Source of the DNA: Lysinibacillus sp. OF-1
Lineage (GTDB): Bacteria; Bacillota; Bacilli; Bacillales_A; Planococcaceae
Direction: 5' to 3'
NCBI RefSeq assembly: GCF_028356935.1
Contig: NZ_CP102798.1
Span: forward strand, 1,550,001-1,614,000
Length of the DNA: 64,000 nt
This document shows, piece after piece, positions 44,523 through 53,216 of this stretch. The position numbers were made by a program, and so were the translations under genes. Positions within the stretch are counted from its first letter, which is position 1. Every line of letters begins with the position of its first letter. Under the pieces are notes generated by a model that had not been told where the DNA came from, did no database searches, and was given only the letters and a program-made list of their open reading frames with translations.

Positions 44523-45866
44523 TTATTCCACTGTCACTGAAAGTTCCTTGACAAGTAGCGAAGAGGAGCCATAGCCTTTTGGCAGGAAGTAAAGCTCAGA
44601 GCTAGTTTCTTTGATATCTTTTAAGAACTCGAAAAAATTTCCGGCTATTGTCATTTGCTTAACAGGGGAGGCAATTTTTCCATTTTGAATATGAAACCCT
44701 TTTGCAGCGACTGAAAAATCACCTGTAACCGTATTCGTACCAGAGTGAAGCCCAGATAATTCAGTAATAAATACCCCGTTACTAACCGAGTGAATTAACT
44801 CATCAAGAGATTTCTCGCCAGTTGAAATATATAAAATTTGGGGCGCAATCGTTAACGTTCCTTTGTAAGAATCTTTATGGGCATGCCCTGTTGTTTCACA
44901 GTTATCCTTTTTAGCTGTTTTCCTGTTATGCAAAAGTGTTTGGAGTGTACCCTCTAAAATAATTTCCTGCTCTTTTGTTGCAATACCTTCACCATCAAAG
45001 TTTGCTCCAGACAATGCGGCAGGATGGAATGGCGTACTCAGCAATGTAACTGCTTCTGATGCCACTTTTTGTCCGACTTTTCCTTTTAATAGAGATTGAT
45101 CTTTTTGAGCATTTTCAGCTGATAGTATTGGCATAAAAGTGTCTAATAAAGAGGCTGATGCATCAGAGCGGAAAACGATTGGATATTTTCCACCTGGAAT
45201 CGATTTTTCACCTAAATTGGCAAGGGCTTCCTCAGCTGCTTCTTTTGCAATATCATCAACATGAAGAGAATGGAAATCACGTGTCATTTTCAAATAACGG
45301 CCTGTTTTCATTTCTTCACCCTCCTTTACAACTGTGGAGAGGAAAATCACTAAGCCGTTCTCTTTATGTGATAAGTCAAGATTTTTACTATTTACTAATG
45401 AACGTTCAGCTGTATATTCTTGCAGTAAACAATAATCAAGAGCAATGATGCGTGAATCGTATGCACGAATCTTTTCTTCGATGGAACGAAGAAGCTCTAT
45501 TTTTTCTGGAATTCCGATAGTCTCTAATTCTTCATTGTAATATTCATAAGATGGGTATTCAGAGCTACCATCAAAAATAGCTATGCCCTCATCCTCATCA
45601 AGTATGTTTGCATTTGCTTTGGCGCTATTGATTAAAAAGGAAATCGAATCATCGTCTAACTTTTCCGTATAGGAATAGCCCACTTTTCCGTTGTAAAGTC
45701 CTCGTAGACTTAGACCTCCGTCTTCAGATGTTTCGTAGCTATCAATCTCGCCCTTGTAGAGCGTGCATCCAATAGATTTATTTTGTTCATAATAAACCTC
45801 AGCTTCTATAAAGCCGGTTTCTAGCGCCTTGTCTAATAGTTTTTCTTGAAATTTAGCAATGTTCAT
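44523..45866 (-). CDS. tldE: TldE/PmbA-family subunit
   Basis: A 447-residue protein, partner of TldD. It has the family fold (ETSEDGGLSLRGLYNGKVGY near the N-terminus and LSGLHSGTNTVTGDFSVAAKG near the C-terminus) but no HExxxH motif, as expected for TldE. TldD/TldE form a heterodimeric metalloprotease that degrades unfolded or leader peptides; it matures microcin B17 and clears CcdA in E. coli. ATG 45866 follows AGGGGGAA inside the end of tldD, so translation is coupled. The 415-base spacer upstream of the surface-protein gene (44108-44522) shows no gene. Confidence 0.85.
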   Translation of the reverse strand: MNIAKFQEKLLDKALETGFIEAEVYYEQNKSIGCTLYKGEIDSYETSEDGGLSLRGLYNGKVGYSYTEKLDDDSISFLINSAKANANILDEDEGIAIFDGSSEYPSYEYYNEELETIGIPEKIELLRSIEEKIRAYDSRIIALDYCLLQEYTAERSLVNSKNLDLSHKENGLVIFLSTVVKEGEEMKTGRYLKMTRDFHSLHVDDIAKEAAEEALANLGEKSIPGGKYPIVFRSDASASLLDTFMPILSAENAQKDQSLLKGKVGQKVASEAVTLLSTPFHPAALSGANFDGEGIATKEQEIILEGTLQTLLHNRKTAKKDNCETTGHAHKDSYKGTLTIAPQILYISTGEKSLDELIHSVSNGVFITELSGLHSGTNTVTGDFSVAAKGFHIQNGKIASPVKQMTIAGNFFEFLKDIKETSSELYFLPKGYGSSSLLVKELSVTVE

Positions 45867-45869
45867 CAA

Positions 45870-47258
45870 TTATTCCCCCTTCGTTCCACCAACTGTTATT
45901 TCACTTACGCGTATCATTGGCTGACCTACATTGACAGGAAGGCTCCCGCTAAGTGAACCACACATACCTGCTCCATGGGCGAGATTATTACCTACTCGAT
46001 CAACAAGCTGCAATGTTTTTGCGCCATTGCCTATGAGTGTCGCGCCACGTACAGGGCGTTCAATTTTTCCGTCTTTGATGATATAGGCCTCCATTACCGC
46101 AAAATTATAATCGCCAGTAGCAGGGGAAACTTGTCCACCTCCCATATATTTTGCATATATACCATACTCTGTCGATGAGATAATATCGGCTGGTGTCGAT
46201 GTGCCTGGTGCGATATACGTATTTGTCATCCGCGATGTAGGATTAAATCGATAGGATTGTCGACGAGAAGAGCCTGTGGGCTGAGCATTCATGCGTCGAG
46301 CATTAAATTTATCGATTAAGTAGCCCTTTAAAATACCATTTTCAATTAAAACATTCTTCCTTGTTTTTTCTCCTTCATCATCAATATTTAGAGAGCCCCA
46401 CTCGTTCGGTAGTGTGCCATCATCGATATATGTAACAATTTCAGGAGCGACTCTTTCACCGATACGATTGGCGAAGACCGAATTGTTTTTGGCAACAGCA
46501 GTTGCTTCTAAGCCATGTCCACAAGCCTCATGGAAAATGACACCACCAAATTCATTATCAATAATGACAGGGAATTTACCGCTTGGACATTCATCTGCGT
46601 GAAGCATTGTGACAGCGATACGTGCAGCTTCTCCTGCATAATGGTTAAGGTCTAGCTTTTCAATAAATTCAAAGCCTGCATGTGCACCTGGGCCATAGAA
46701 TCCTGTTTGTACTTCAGTCCCTTCTGTAGCCGTCGCTTGCATACTAAGTCTACTGTGAACTCGCGTATCCTCTACAAATTTACCCTCTGAATTTGCGATC
46801 AGGACGTTTTGTTGCTCATCAAGATATCGAACTTTTACTTGGTGAATCCGAGGATCATAATGTCTTGCAATAGCGTCTGCTTGTCGCATGACCGCTGTTT
46901 TTCTTGTGTGCTCCACTGTATGAGGCATGTGGAGAATTTGATGAATAGGCGTGATGATTTCTTTGTGAAGAGGGTGAATGGTACCCGATCCACCACCTTT
47001 GATAGCTAGGGCTGCACGTTCTGCTGCTGCTAGTAAACCTTCCTCAGAAAAATCATTGGTGTAAGTATAGATGCTTTGAAGTCCTGAAAAAATACGGATG
47101 CCGATTCCAAAATCACGCCCAGAAATACTTTGTTCAATCTTGCCACTTTGTAAGACAAAGTCATTTACATATTTATCTTCAATAAAAATTTCAGAAAAAT
47201 CCCCACCAGTTGCTAGCGCGGCTTCAAGTACATTTTCAATAATGGATTGTTTAATCAT
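45870..47258 (-). CDS. tldD: TldD-family metalloprotease
   Basis: A 462-residue metalloprotease subunit. The zinc motif HEACGHGLEA (residues about 243-252) is the TldD HExxxH signature, and a distal cysteine follows in NNLAHGAGMCGSLSG. It forms a heterodimer with TldE and processes unstructured peptides. ATG 47258 has a perfect AAAGGAGGAAG site; longer in-frame starts overlap it. The operon is just tldD-tldE. No obvious RiPP precursor or toxin-antitoxin gene is beside it. Confidence 0.88.
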   Translation of the reverse strand: MIKQSIIENVLEAALATGGDFSEIFIEDKYVNDFVLQSGKIEQSISGRDFGIGIRIFSGLQSIYTYTNDFSEEGLLAAAERAALAIKGGGSGTIHPLHKEIITPIHQILHMPHTVEHTRKTAVMRQADAIARHYDPRIHQVKVRYLDEQQNVLIANSEGKFVEDTRVHSRLSMQATATEGTEVQTGFYGPGAHAGFEFIEKLDLNHYAGEAARIAVTMLHADECPSGKFPVIIDNEFGGVIFHEACGHGLEATAVAKNNSVFANRIGERVAPEIVTYIDDGTLPNEWGSLNIDDEGEKTRKNVLIENGILKGYLIDKFNARRMNAQPTGSSRRQSYRFNPTSRMTNTYIAPGTSTPADIISSTEYGIYAKYMGGGQVSPATGDYNFAVMEAYIIKDGKIERPVRGATLIGNGAKTLQLVDRVGNNLAHGAGMCGSLSGSLPVNVGQPMIRVSEITVGGTKGE

Positions 47259-47377
47259 ATATCTTCCTCCTTTTCTTGATTGTACCAAATAGTTAAAAAA
47301 TTCTGTATTATATTATTTTCTCAGATTTGAAGTTATGGTCACATAAAATTATGTATAGTACTTAAAAAATTTTTTTA

Positions 47378-47409
47378 TGACATATTTCTCTAACCATTTC
47401 ACCACACTA
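47378..47409 (+). promoter_or_regulatory. Candidate sigma-G promoter of splAB
   Basis: TGACATA and CACACTA are separated by 18 bp, resembling sigma-G boxes. The splAB operon of B. subtilis is read by sigma-G in the forespore. Confidence 0.4.
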
Positions 47410-47435
47410 ACGGAAAGAAAGAGGAAGGTGAAGAA

Positions 47436-47660
47436 ATGCAACAACCATATAATGTCGGTGATATCGTTTATATTTTTTATCGGAATCCTCATATTCAGGA
47501 TGTAGCGAATATACAGGAAGCCGCAGTAGTTTATCATCCAGAGCAACCAGAGGAGCTGGCTCTATTTTTATTTGAAACATATTATCCAATTTCAAATGAT
47601 ATGTTAATTTTTTCAAGCGAGATGGCGGCTGAGCAAGCCTATCATCAGTATTTTCATTGA
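47436..47660 (+). CDS. splA: SplA, regulator of the spore photoproduct lyase operon
   Basis: A 74-residue protein whose pattern (YNVGDIVYIFYRNPH, ANIQEAAVVYHPEQP, LALFLFETYYPI) matches SplA, a small TRAP-like regulator that lowers splAB expression in B. subtilis. The ATG lies after AGGAAGGTGAAG. It is followed 12 bp later by splB, the conserved order in spore formers. The assignment depends largely on that linkage. Confidence 0.85.
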   Translation: MQQPYNVGDIVYIFYRNPHIQDVANIQEAAVVYHPEQPEELALFLFETYYPISNDMLIFSSEMAAEQAYHQYFH

Positions 47661-47672
47661 GGGAGGGCTACT

Positions 47673-48701
47673 ATGATCAAACCGTTTATCCCTCAGCTTG
47701 TCTATTTTGAGCCTGATGCGCTCCAGTATCCATTAGGTCAGGAGCTAAAAGAAAAATTTGAACAAAAGGGGATTGAAATTCGCTATACGACTTCGCACAA
47801 TCAAGTGAGAAATCTTCCTGGCGACAATGATTTTCAAAAGTATCGAGTAGCGAAATCGACATTAGTAGTAGGTATTCGAAAAACGTTAAAGTTTGATACA
47901 TCTAAGCCCTCAGCAGAGTATGCGATTCCGTTTGCAACAGGCTGCATGGGGCATTGTCATTATTGTTATTTACAAACAACAATGGGCAGCAAACCTTATA
48001 TTCGTACGTATGTGAATGTTGATGAAATTTTAGAGCAAGCAGATCTTTATATGGCAGAACGAGCTCCTGATATCACACGCTTTGAGGCATCCTGTACTTC
48101 AGATATTGTAGGGATTGATCATTTAACACATACGTTGAAGCGCGCTATTGAACATTTTGGACAAAGTGAGTTAGGCCAATTACGATTTGTGACGAAGTTC
48201 CATCATGTGGATCACCTATTGGATGCCAAACATAATGGTAAAACGAGGTTCCGCTTTAGCGTCAATGCCGATTATGTCATTAAACATTTTGAGCCAGGAA
48301 CATCACCATTAGTGAAGCGTATAGAGGCTGCGGGGAAAGTGGCAAGGGCTGGATATCCGCTTGGATTTATTGTTGCCCCAATCTATCTTCATGAGGGCTG
48401 GCAGGAGGGCTACTATGAGATGTTTGAGCGTTTGGATGCGGAATTGCCAAAGGATGTACGTGACGACATCACATTTGAGTTTATTCAACATCGTTTTACA
48501 AAGCCTGCCAAACGCGTAATTGAAAAAAATTATCCCATGACGAAGCTAGAACTTGACGAAACAGTGAGAAGGTATAAATGGGGGAAATATGGGATTGGTA
48601 AATATATTTATCAAAAAGAAGAAGAGGAAGATATAAAGGAACACTTGTATGGCTATATGCAAAAATTTTTCCCTCAAGCAAAATTAGAATATTTCACATG
48701 A
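47673..48701 (+). CDS. splB: Spore photoproduct lyase, radical SAM
   Basis: A 342-residue DNA repair enzyme. The radical-SAM cluster motif is ATGCMGHCHYCYLQT. A conserved cysteine follows in FEASCTSDIVGID. In the dark it reverses the thymine dimer typical of UV-irradiated spores (spore photoproduct) using the 5'-deoxyadenosyl radical. KPYIRTYVNVDEILEQA and RFRFSVNADYVIKHFEPGT are strongly typical. The ATG has GAGGGAGG upstream. Second gene of splAB; packaged in dormant spores and active during germination. Confidence 0.95.
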   Translation: MIKPFIPQLVYFEPDALQYPLGQELKEKFEQKGIEIRYTTSHNQVRNLPGDNDFQKYRVAKSTLVVGIRKTLKFDTSKPSAEYAIPFATGCMGHCHYCYLQTTMGSKPYIRTYVNVDEILEQADLYMAERAPDITRFEASCTSDIVGIDHLTHTLKRAIEHFGQSELGQLRFVTKFHHVDHLLDAKHNGKTRFRFSVNADYVIKHFEPGTSPLVKRIEAAGKVARAGYPLGFIVAPIYLHEGWQEGYYEMFERLDAELPKDVRDDITFEFIQHRFTKPAKRVIEKNYPMTKLELDETVRRYKWGKYGIGKYIYQKEEEEDIKEHLYGYMQKFFPQAKLEYFT

Positions 48702-48706
48702 CAATA

Positions 48707-48729
48707 AGAGGGAACAATGTGTTCTCTCT
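48707..48729 (+). terminator. Hairpin after splB
   Basis: AGAGGGAACA pairs with TGTTCTCTCT (10 bp, one G-T), loop ATG. Only an AT-rich stretch follows, so strength is moderate. Confidence 0.6.
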
Positions 48730-48769
48730 AACTTATTATTTGTGTATGTTAAATCATCTGATAAATCCA

Positions 48770-49110
48770 ATAATGAAAAAATACCACATTGTCTCTGATT
48801 CACGGTAATTAATGACTAAATCATCTGTAGTATTCTTGTAAACTAAACGGCAGTTACAGAGTAAAGTTCATCGCCATTAGATAGTAATCAGGTCCAGAAA
48901 AAATTAAGATTAACTGTAAATCTGTGCTGGCTAGTCCTGTTTCTTCTGGTCTCTCTCCTTTGTTAAGCTATCCACTAATTCCATCAAGTCACCTGGAAGC
49001 CCCAACCACCATTATATCTCTCTTGCCATAACACTACGTTTTCACTATTTAACATGATGATAACGGAACTAAGTAAAAAAGATTGGTTGATGCCCTCTAT
49101 ATTTATTTAG
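48770..49110 (-). pseudogene. Decayed NUDIX hydrolase gene
   Basis: On the minus strand fragments in alternating frames read SFLLSSVIIMLNSENVVLWQ, then ERYNGGWGF, then PGDLMELVDSLTKE, then EETGLASTDLQLILIFSG, then NGDELYSVTAV and VYKNTTDDLVINYRESE. Placed in order they reproduce a NUDIX protein: GGWG-PG-LMELGES and EETGL belong to the NUDIX box. There are at least four frameshifts and a nonsense codon. It fills most of the spacer between splB and the deiminase gene. Confidence 0.75.
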
Positions 49111-49196
49111 AAAATCCTTCTTATTTATTGTGTTTGTATAATCTAAATGTCAATGGTAACGCTAACAGAGATTGAATAAGAAGGGGAGAGTACTGG

Positions 49197-50132
49197 ATGG
49201 ATTCATTTCAAGTAAATTGTTGGTCTGAATATGACGAACTGAAGGTTGTGATGCTTTGTGCACCTTCGATAGTAGATGTAACAGATAGCACAATAGCGGA
49301 GCAGGTTGGATGGAGTGATACAGTCAACCATAATAAGGCGATGGACAATTTCCTAGCACTCAAAACAATTTTAGAAAACGCTGGAGTAAAGGTTCTAGAT
49401 TATGCAAATGAGCTAGCCCATGAGCAGCAATTGTTAAGTGAACAGCTTATAAATCGTTATTTTGTGCGTGATCTTGCCTGTGTCATTGGTAATCGACTTT
49501 TACCTGGAAGGGCTGGGAGCTCATTAAGGAGACCAGAATATCCTCTAGCCCATGCCCTTTTAGAGAAATGGTTTCCTCAACAATTTACGGCACAGTCGCA
49601 AGCACTTCATTCATTTGAGTGTGGTGATCTGTTGATTTTAAACAAGGATGCTGTGCTCATTAATCTCGGAATGAGAACGACATTAGAGGCCATCGACAAG
49701 ATAAAAGAAAGCATTTTTCAAGAGGGATTTTCGGAAATTGCCGTTATTGATTTACCGAAAAGTAATGACACACTGCATTTAGATATGAATTGTAATGTTG
49801 TGAACGTTAATTTGGTCATCGCTAAAAGCTTTGTGCGCCTTTTTCCTGTACAGGTATTGACAGCACAAAGCAGCCGTTTCGACATGATTGAGCCATTTTT
49901 AAAGCGTCATGGTTTTGATGTTTACTGGCGTGACACCTATAAGACAATACCAGATATTAATTTCATCAACCTTAATCCAGAAACACTATTGATTAGCAAG
50001 CAGGCGACGAAACAACAATTCTTGGCGCATCCACTTCTAAAGAAAAAGAACGTGCTTGAAGTCGACGTCACAGAGCTTGAAAAGGGTGGCGGTGGCATTC
50101 GTTGTATGACATTGCCATTGGTAAGAACGTAA
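49197..50132 (+). CDS. Arginine deiminase/amidinotransferase-fold enzyme
   Basis: A 311-residue member of the guanidine-modifying superfamily. The catalytic set appears complete: RDLACVIG early, Glu141 and Asp144 in FECGDLLIL, His194-Leu-Asp196 in TLHLDMN, and Cys303 in GGGGIRCMTLPL. It is shorter than classical ArcA (about 410). Possible reactions are arginine or agmatine deimination, or hydrolysis of methylated arginines. The downstream permease begins 16 bp later, so uptake and breakdown of a guanidino compound is a plausible pair. ATG lies 9 bp after AAGGGGAG. Confidence 0.8.
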   Translation: MDSFQVNCWSEYDELKVVMLCAPSIVDVTDSTIAEQVGWSDTVNHNKAMDNFLALKTILENAGVKVLDYANELAHEQQLLSEQLINRYFVRDLACVIGNRLLPGRAGSSLRRPEYPLAHALLEKWFPQQFTAQSQALHSFECGDLLILNKDAVLINLGMRTTLEAIDKIKESIFQEGFSEIAVIDLPKSNDTLHLDMNCNVVNVNLVIAKSFVRLFPVQVLTAQSSRFDMIEPFLKRHGFDVYWRDTYKTIPDINFINLNPETLLISKQATKQQFLAHPLLKKKNVLEVDVTELEKGGGGIRCMTLPLVRT

Positions 50133-50148
50133 CGAAGGACTGATAAAC

Positions 50149-51462
50149 ATGACTTCTACTTCAAATAAAGGAAGGTTGTCTTGGTGGCAACTTTCGCTTC
50201 TCGGTATCGGTTGTACACTGGGAACAGGCTTTTTTCTTGGGACAAGTATGGCCATCCATAAAAGTGGACCGGCTGTACTCATTCCTTTTTTGTTAGCAGC
50301 TATATGTACGTATATTGTGTATGAGGCACTTGTCAAAATGTCTGTGGAAAACCCTGATAAAGGCTCCTTCCGTACTTATGCCAAGCAGGCTTTTGGGCGA
50401 TGGGCAGGATTTAGTAATGGCTGGGTGTACTTAATTTCCGAGCTATTAATCATGGGTAGCCAGCTGATGGCACTCGGTATATTTACGAAGTTTTGGTTCC
50501 CAGCGTTGCCACTCTGGGTTGCTGCATCGATTTATGCTGTCCTTGGCTTAGTCGTCATTCTTACTGGCATGAAGGGCTTTGAAAACTTTCAAAATATTTT
50601 CGGGGCATTAAAAGCCGCTGCGATTGTCATGTTTATTATCGTAGCGATCATCATCATCATAAGAGCTACACAATCAGCTCCAATTGAATCATTACAGTCA
50701 AATTATGAAGGATTTTTCTCACAAGGAATCAAAGGAATTTGGCTTGGCCTGCTCTATGCATTTTATGCCTATGGTGGAATTGAGGTGATGGGTTTAATGG
50801 TCATCGATTTAAAAAATCCAAAAGAGGCGCCAAAAGCAGGGAGAATTATGCTCATTGTCATTACTATTATTTTTATCATGGCTATTGCGCTTGCGTTGGC
50901 ACTTGTTTCCTGGAAAGACTTTTCGATAGATGAAAGTCCTTTTATTACAGCGCTTCAAGGTTATCATATCCCTTTTGTGGCAGATATTTTTAACGGTGTT
51001 TTAATCATTGCTGGTTTTTCAACCATGGTTGCTTCGCTTTACGCGGTCATAACCATTCTCACTACACTTGCCGAGGATCATGATGCGCCTGCCATCTTAG
51101 CAAAAAAGGGGAAGATGAAAATTCCTTTTCCTGCCTTTTTATTTTTAACAAGTGGCTTAGTAATTACGATTGTCATTGGTTTTTTGATGCCAGAAAAAAT
51201 CTTTGAATATTTGATAACGGCAGCAGGTTTAATGTTGATCTATAATTGGCTCTTTATTTTAATAACATATAGAAAGCTAATGGAGCTATCGAGGTGGGAG
51301 CAAATTAAGAACAGTCTTGGCATGTTGCTTATTGCTGTAACCGTGTCTGGTACTTTAGGCGAAAAAACGAGCAGACTCGGTTTTTGCGTGAGCCTGCTCT
51401 TTATTGTCCTAATCGGTGTGGCGACCTGGATCGTTGTGAAAAGGCAAAAAAACATTGCGTAA
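50149..51462 (+). CDS. APC-family amino acid permease
   Basis: A 437-residue transporter with about 12 membrane segments. LSLLGIGCTLGTGFFLGTSM is the substrate-site unwound helix typical of the APC superfamily, and YGGIEVMGLMVIDLKNPKEA corresponds to the conserved segment 6-7 region. Linked to the deiminase-fold gene, its substrate is probably arginine or a related guanidino compound; that is inference. ATG with GAAGGA upstream. Its 3' end overlaps the convergent YqcI/YcgG gene by 54 bp. Confidence 0.85.
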   Translation: MTSTSNKGRLSWWQLSLLGIGCTLGTGFFLGTSMAIHKSGPAVLIPFLLAAICTYIVYEALVKMSVENPDKGSFRTYAKQAFGRWAGFSNGWVYLISELLIMGSQLMALGIFTKFWFPALPLWVAASIYAVLGLVVILTGMKGFENFQNIFGALKAAAIVMFIIVAIIIIIRATQSAPIESLQSNYEGFFSQGIKGIWLGLLYAFYAYGGIEVMGLMVIDLKNPKEAPKAGRIMLIVITIIFIMAIALALALVSWKDFSIDESPFITALQGYHIPFVADIFNGVLIIAGFSTMVASLYAVITILTTLAEDHDAPAILAKKGKMKIPFPAFLFLTSGLVITIVIGFLMPEKIFEYLITAAGLMLIYNWLFILITYRKLMELSRWEQIKNSLGMLLIAVTVSGTLGEKTSRLGFCVSLLFIVLIGVATWIVVKRQKNIA

Positions 51463-52215
51463 TGTCCTATTTTCCTGTGACATCCGTAAAAAAGGGCATT
51501 CGGATGGACTATGATTGTCATCACTTAAAAAATATTGCTTCCATTCATAGCTATCCTCTTGACCATACCATTTTAAATCTGGATGCCCTGGAATCTCGTC
51601 ATATTCTGCGATGCGCTGGCGGATAAGTTTTTTGATTTTTCGTCCAAATGCAGTAGCGTCGTTTATATCGTCAAATATCCAACGTGGCTGAATAGCCATT
51701 AGCAAAGTAGAAAAGTGACGACTCTTCCGCAATTGATGAGCTGGTGTTGCACAAGAAATAAAATAGGGTTCTCCATTAAAGCAAAACTCCCATTCATGAT
51801 GGTCTGGATTTGTCGGTATTGCCTCAGGCCAATCCAACTCATCCATATTGGTTAAATTGTTTAAAATGGACCAAAATAATTGCTGGTAATCCGCCACCTT
51901 ATAGCTATCAAGCATATCATGAGGGGTATGAAAGAACACCGTGAGCGTTGTATATTTTCCAAAAGATCTTGCTGTGTTCCCATATTCCTTTAAGCATTCA
52001 GCTAACATCTGAATCGATTGCTCCTCCCGTGGATCCCCTATAAAGCTATAGCGTAAATGGTTCGATAAAAACCCCATTCTGGCTGGTACACAAGGAAACG
52101 TATTCCCTTCATCGGCAATTGTGGCAGCAAAGTCAGTATAGGCTGACTGTTGCCACAACGGCAATGTCTCCAAATGTTCCTCAATCCACTTCCGATCAAA
52201 CACGACTACTTCCAC
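51409..52215 (-). CDS. YqcI/YcgG-family protein
   Basis: A 268-residue soluble protein of the YqcI/YcgG family (unknown function). Typical features are FPCVPARMGFLSNHLRYSFI, the central FYHTP-like FFHTPHDMLDSYKV, FWSILNNLTNMDELDWP and the hallmark WEFCFNGEPYFISCATPAH. Some relatives appear in oxidative or heme-related contexts, but no activity is established. GTG start, 6 bp after AAAGGAGGAG. It converges with the permease gene, overlapping its last 18 codons. Confidence 0.82.
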   Translation of the reverse strand: MEVVVFDRKWIEEHLETLPLWQQSAYTDFAATIADEGNTFPCVPARMGFLSNHLRYSFIGDPREEQSIQMLAECLKEYGNTARSFGKYTTLTVFFHTPHDMLDSYKVADYQQLFWSILNNLTNMDELDWPEAIPTNPDHHEWEFCFNGEPYFISCATPAHQLRKSRHFSTLLMAIQPRWIFDDINDATAFGRKIKKLIRQRIAEYDEIPGHPDLKWYGQEDSYEWKQYFLSDDNHSPSECPFLRMSQENRTLRNVFLPFHNDPGRHTD

Positions 52216-52421
52216 TGGAAACTCCTCCTTTTACTCACATTTATTCTATTAAAGAAAAAGCAAATGGGTTACGACTCTGTGCAGTGTGCAAGGATGTTCT
52301 TTTTAAGGAGATTTTTAAAGATTTAAGGTAAATCATCAATAATCAATTTTTAGTTAAGGGATTGCTTTGATTAAGGAAATAGCTAAAAAACATCGTTTTT
52401 TGCAGAGGTTTGGGCTGTTGC

Positions 52422-52649
52422 GAGCGCTTCGGGCAAAGGAAAGAACGATTTTGAAGCAAAAGAGAGCACTTCGAGCAAAGATATGAGTGGAATTGAGCCA
52501 AAAGAGAGCGCCTCGAGTAAAGGGATGAGCGGTGTTGAGTCCAGGGTGAGCGCTTTGAGTCAAAGAATGGGCAGTATGAGCCAAGAGAGCGCTTAAATCA
52601 ACGTTAAGAGCGACTCTAACCTCAGAAAGAGTGATTCAAGCCGCTAACA
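52422..52649 (+). repeat. Array of eleven ~21-bp degenerate tandem units
   Basis: Units start at 52422, 52443, 52464, 52485, 52506, 52527, 52548, 52569, 52587, 52608 and 52629. All are 21 bp apart except one 18-bp step. Odd and even units differ at first, giving a 42-bp higher order: GAGCGCTTCGAGCAAAG alternates with GAGxGGxxTTGAGCCAAAAG. There is no ribosome site or start codon in the open frame. It fills most of the spacer between two leftward genes (52216-52661). Confidence 0.85.
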
Positions 52650-52661
52650 CACAATCGAGGC

Positions 52662-53099
52662 TTAGTCTTTTTGTTGAAAGACCTTTTGCTCAAGGATGGT
52701 TAGGGCATGCTGGATGTCCTTTAAATCATCCGATGTGGCATGCTGAATAAGCGCTAAAAAGCGTTCCTCAATACAGGCGAATGCCTCTGCCATCATTTTT
52801 TCACCTTCGGGTGACAGGCGTACATATTGCTTTCTTCGATCCTCCGTGTCGCTAAATTTTTCAATTAATTGGCGTTCTTGTAGTTTTCGTAATTCACGGC
52901 TTGTATTCGGTAAGGACATGTGCTGACATTCACTGATTTCGGTTGGTGTGACAGGTTGGCTTACTTTAATATATTCAAGAATTTTATAGTGAAGCGGTGT
53001 GATATTAGCTGTGGTTACATTTTGTGTGAGATCATGTGTCACTTGATGGATCGTGGCTGTGAATGATACAAACTGATGAAATAAAGTACTTTTATTCAA
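52662..53099 (-). CDS. MarR-family transcriptional regulator
   Basis: A 145-residue winged-helix regulator. The DNA-binding segment is TPTEISECQHMSLPNTSREL (recognition helix) and the wing is DTEDRRKQYVRLSPEG. MarR dimers repress genes until bound by phenolics or oxidised. TTG 53099 is chosen because AGAGGTGA lies just upstream; the longer in-frame start would cover that site. It is divergent from a flavodoxin-fold quinone oxidoreductase, and palindromes fill the region between them, so it most likely represses both. Confidence 0.87.
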   Translation of the reverse strand: MNKSTLFHQFVSFTATIHQVTHDLTQNVTTANITPLHYKILEYIKVSQPVTPTEISECQHMSLPNTSRELRKLQERQLIEKFSDTEDRRKQYVRLSPEGEKMMAEAFACIEERFLALIQHATSDDLKDIQHALTILEQKVFQQKD

Positions 53100-53115
53100 T
53101 GGGATCACCTCTACT

Positions 53116-53138
53116 GACAAGATAACAAATAACTTGTC
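53116..53138. promoter_or_regulatory. Palindrome 1 in the MarR/oxidoreductase control region
   Basis: GACAAG and CTTGTC flank an 11-bp AT-rich centre with partial symmetry (23 bp in all). It lies 17 bp before the marR start, a suitable place for autorepression. Confidence 0.5.
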
Positions 53139-53147
53139 CTAAAACAA

Positions 53148-53201
53148 TTATCATTTGACAACTAAAAAGGAATGGTTTATTATTTTGTTATCAAATGATA
53201 A
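53148..53201 (+). promoter_or_regulatory. Sigma-A promoter inside an 11-bp inverted repeat
   Basis: TTATCATTTGA (53148-53158) faces TCAAATGATAA (53191-53201), a perfect 11-bp inverted repeat. Between and overlapping the arms are TTGACA (53155) and TATTAT (53178) at exactly 17 bp. A dimer bound at each arm would cover the promoter of the oxidoreductase gene. Confidence 0.65.
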
Positions 53202-53216
53202 GTAATTGGAGGGCAC

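Noticed and set aside
52216..52420. Gene in the spacer before the 21-bp array
   Set aside because: Only short AT-rich frames, without start signals, were seen.
52354..52584. 76-codon minus-strand frame with AHT/SAH-type repeats
   Set aside because: It is the shadow of the 21-bp DNA array. A plus-strand frame is open too, and neither has a ribosome site.
52422..52649. CRISPR array
   Set aside because: Units are 21 bp, degenerate and contiguous, with no separate spacers and no cas genes.
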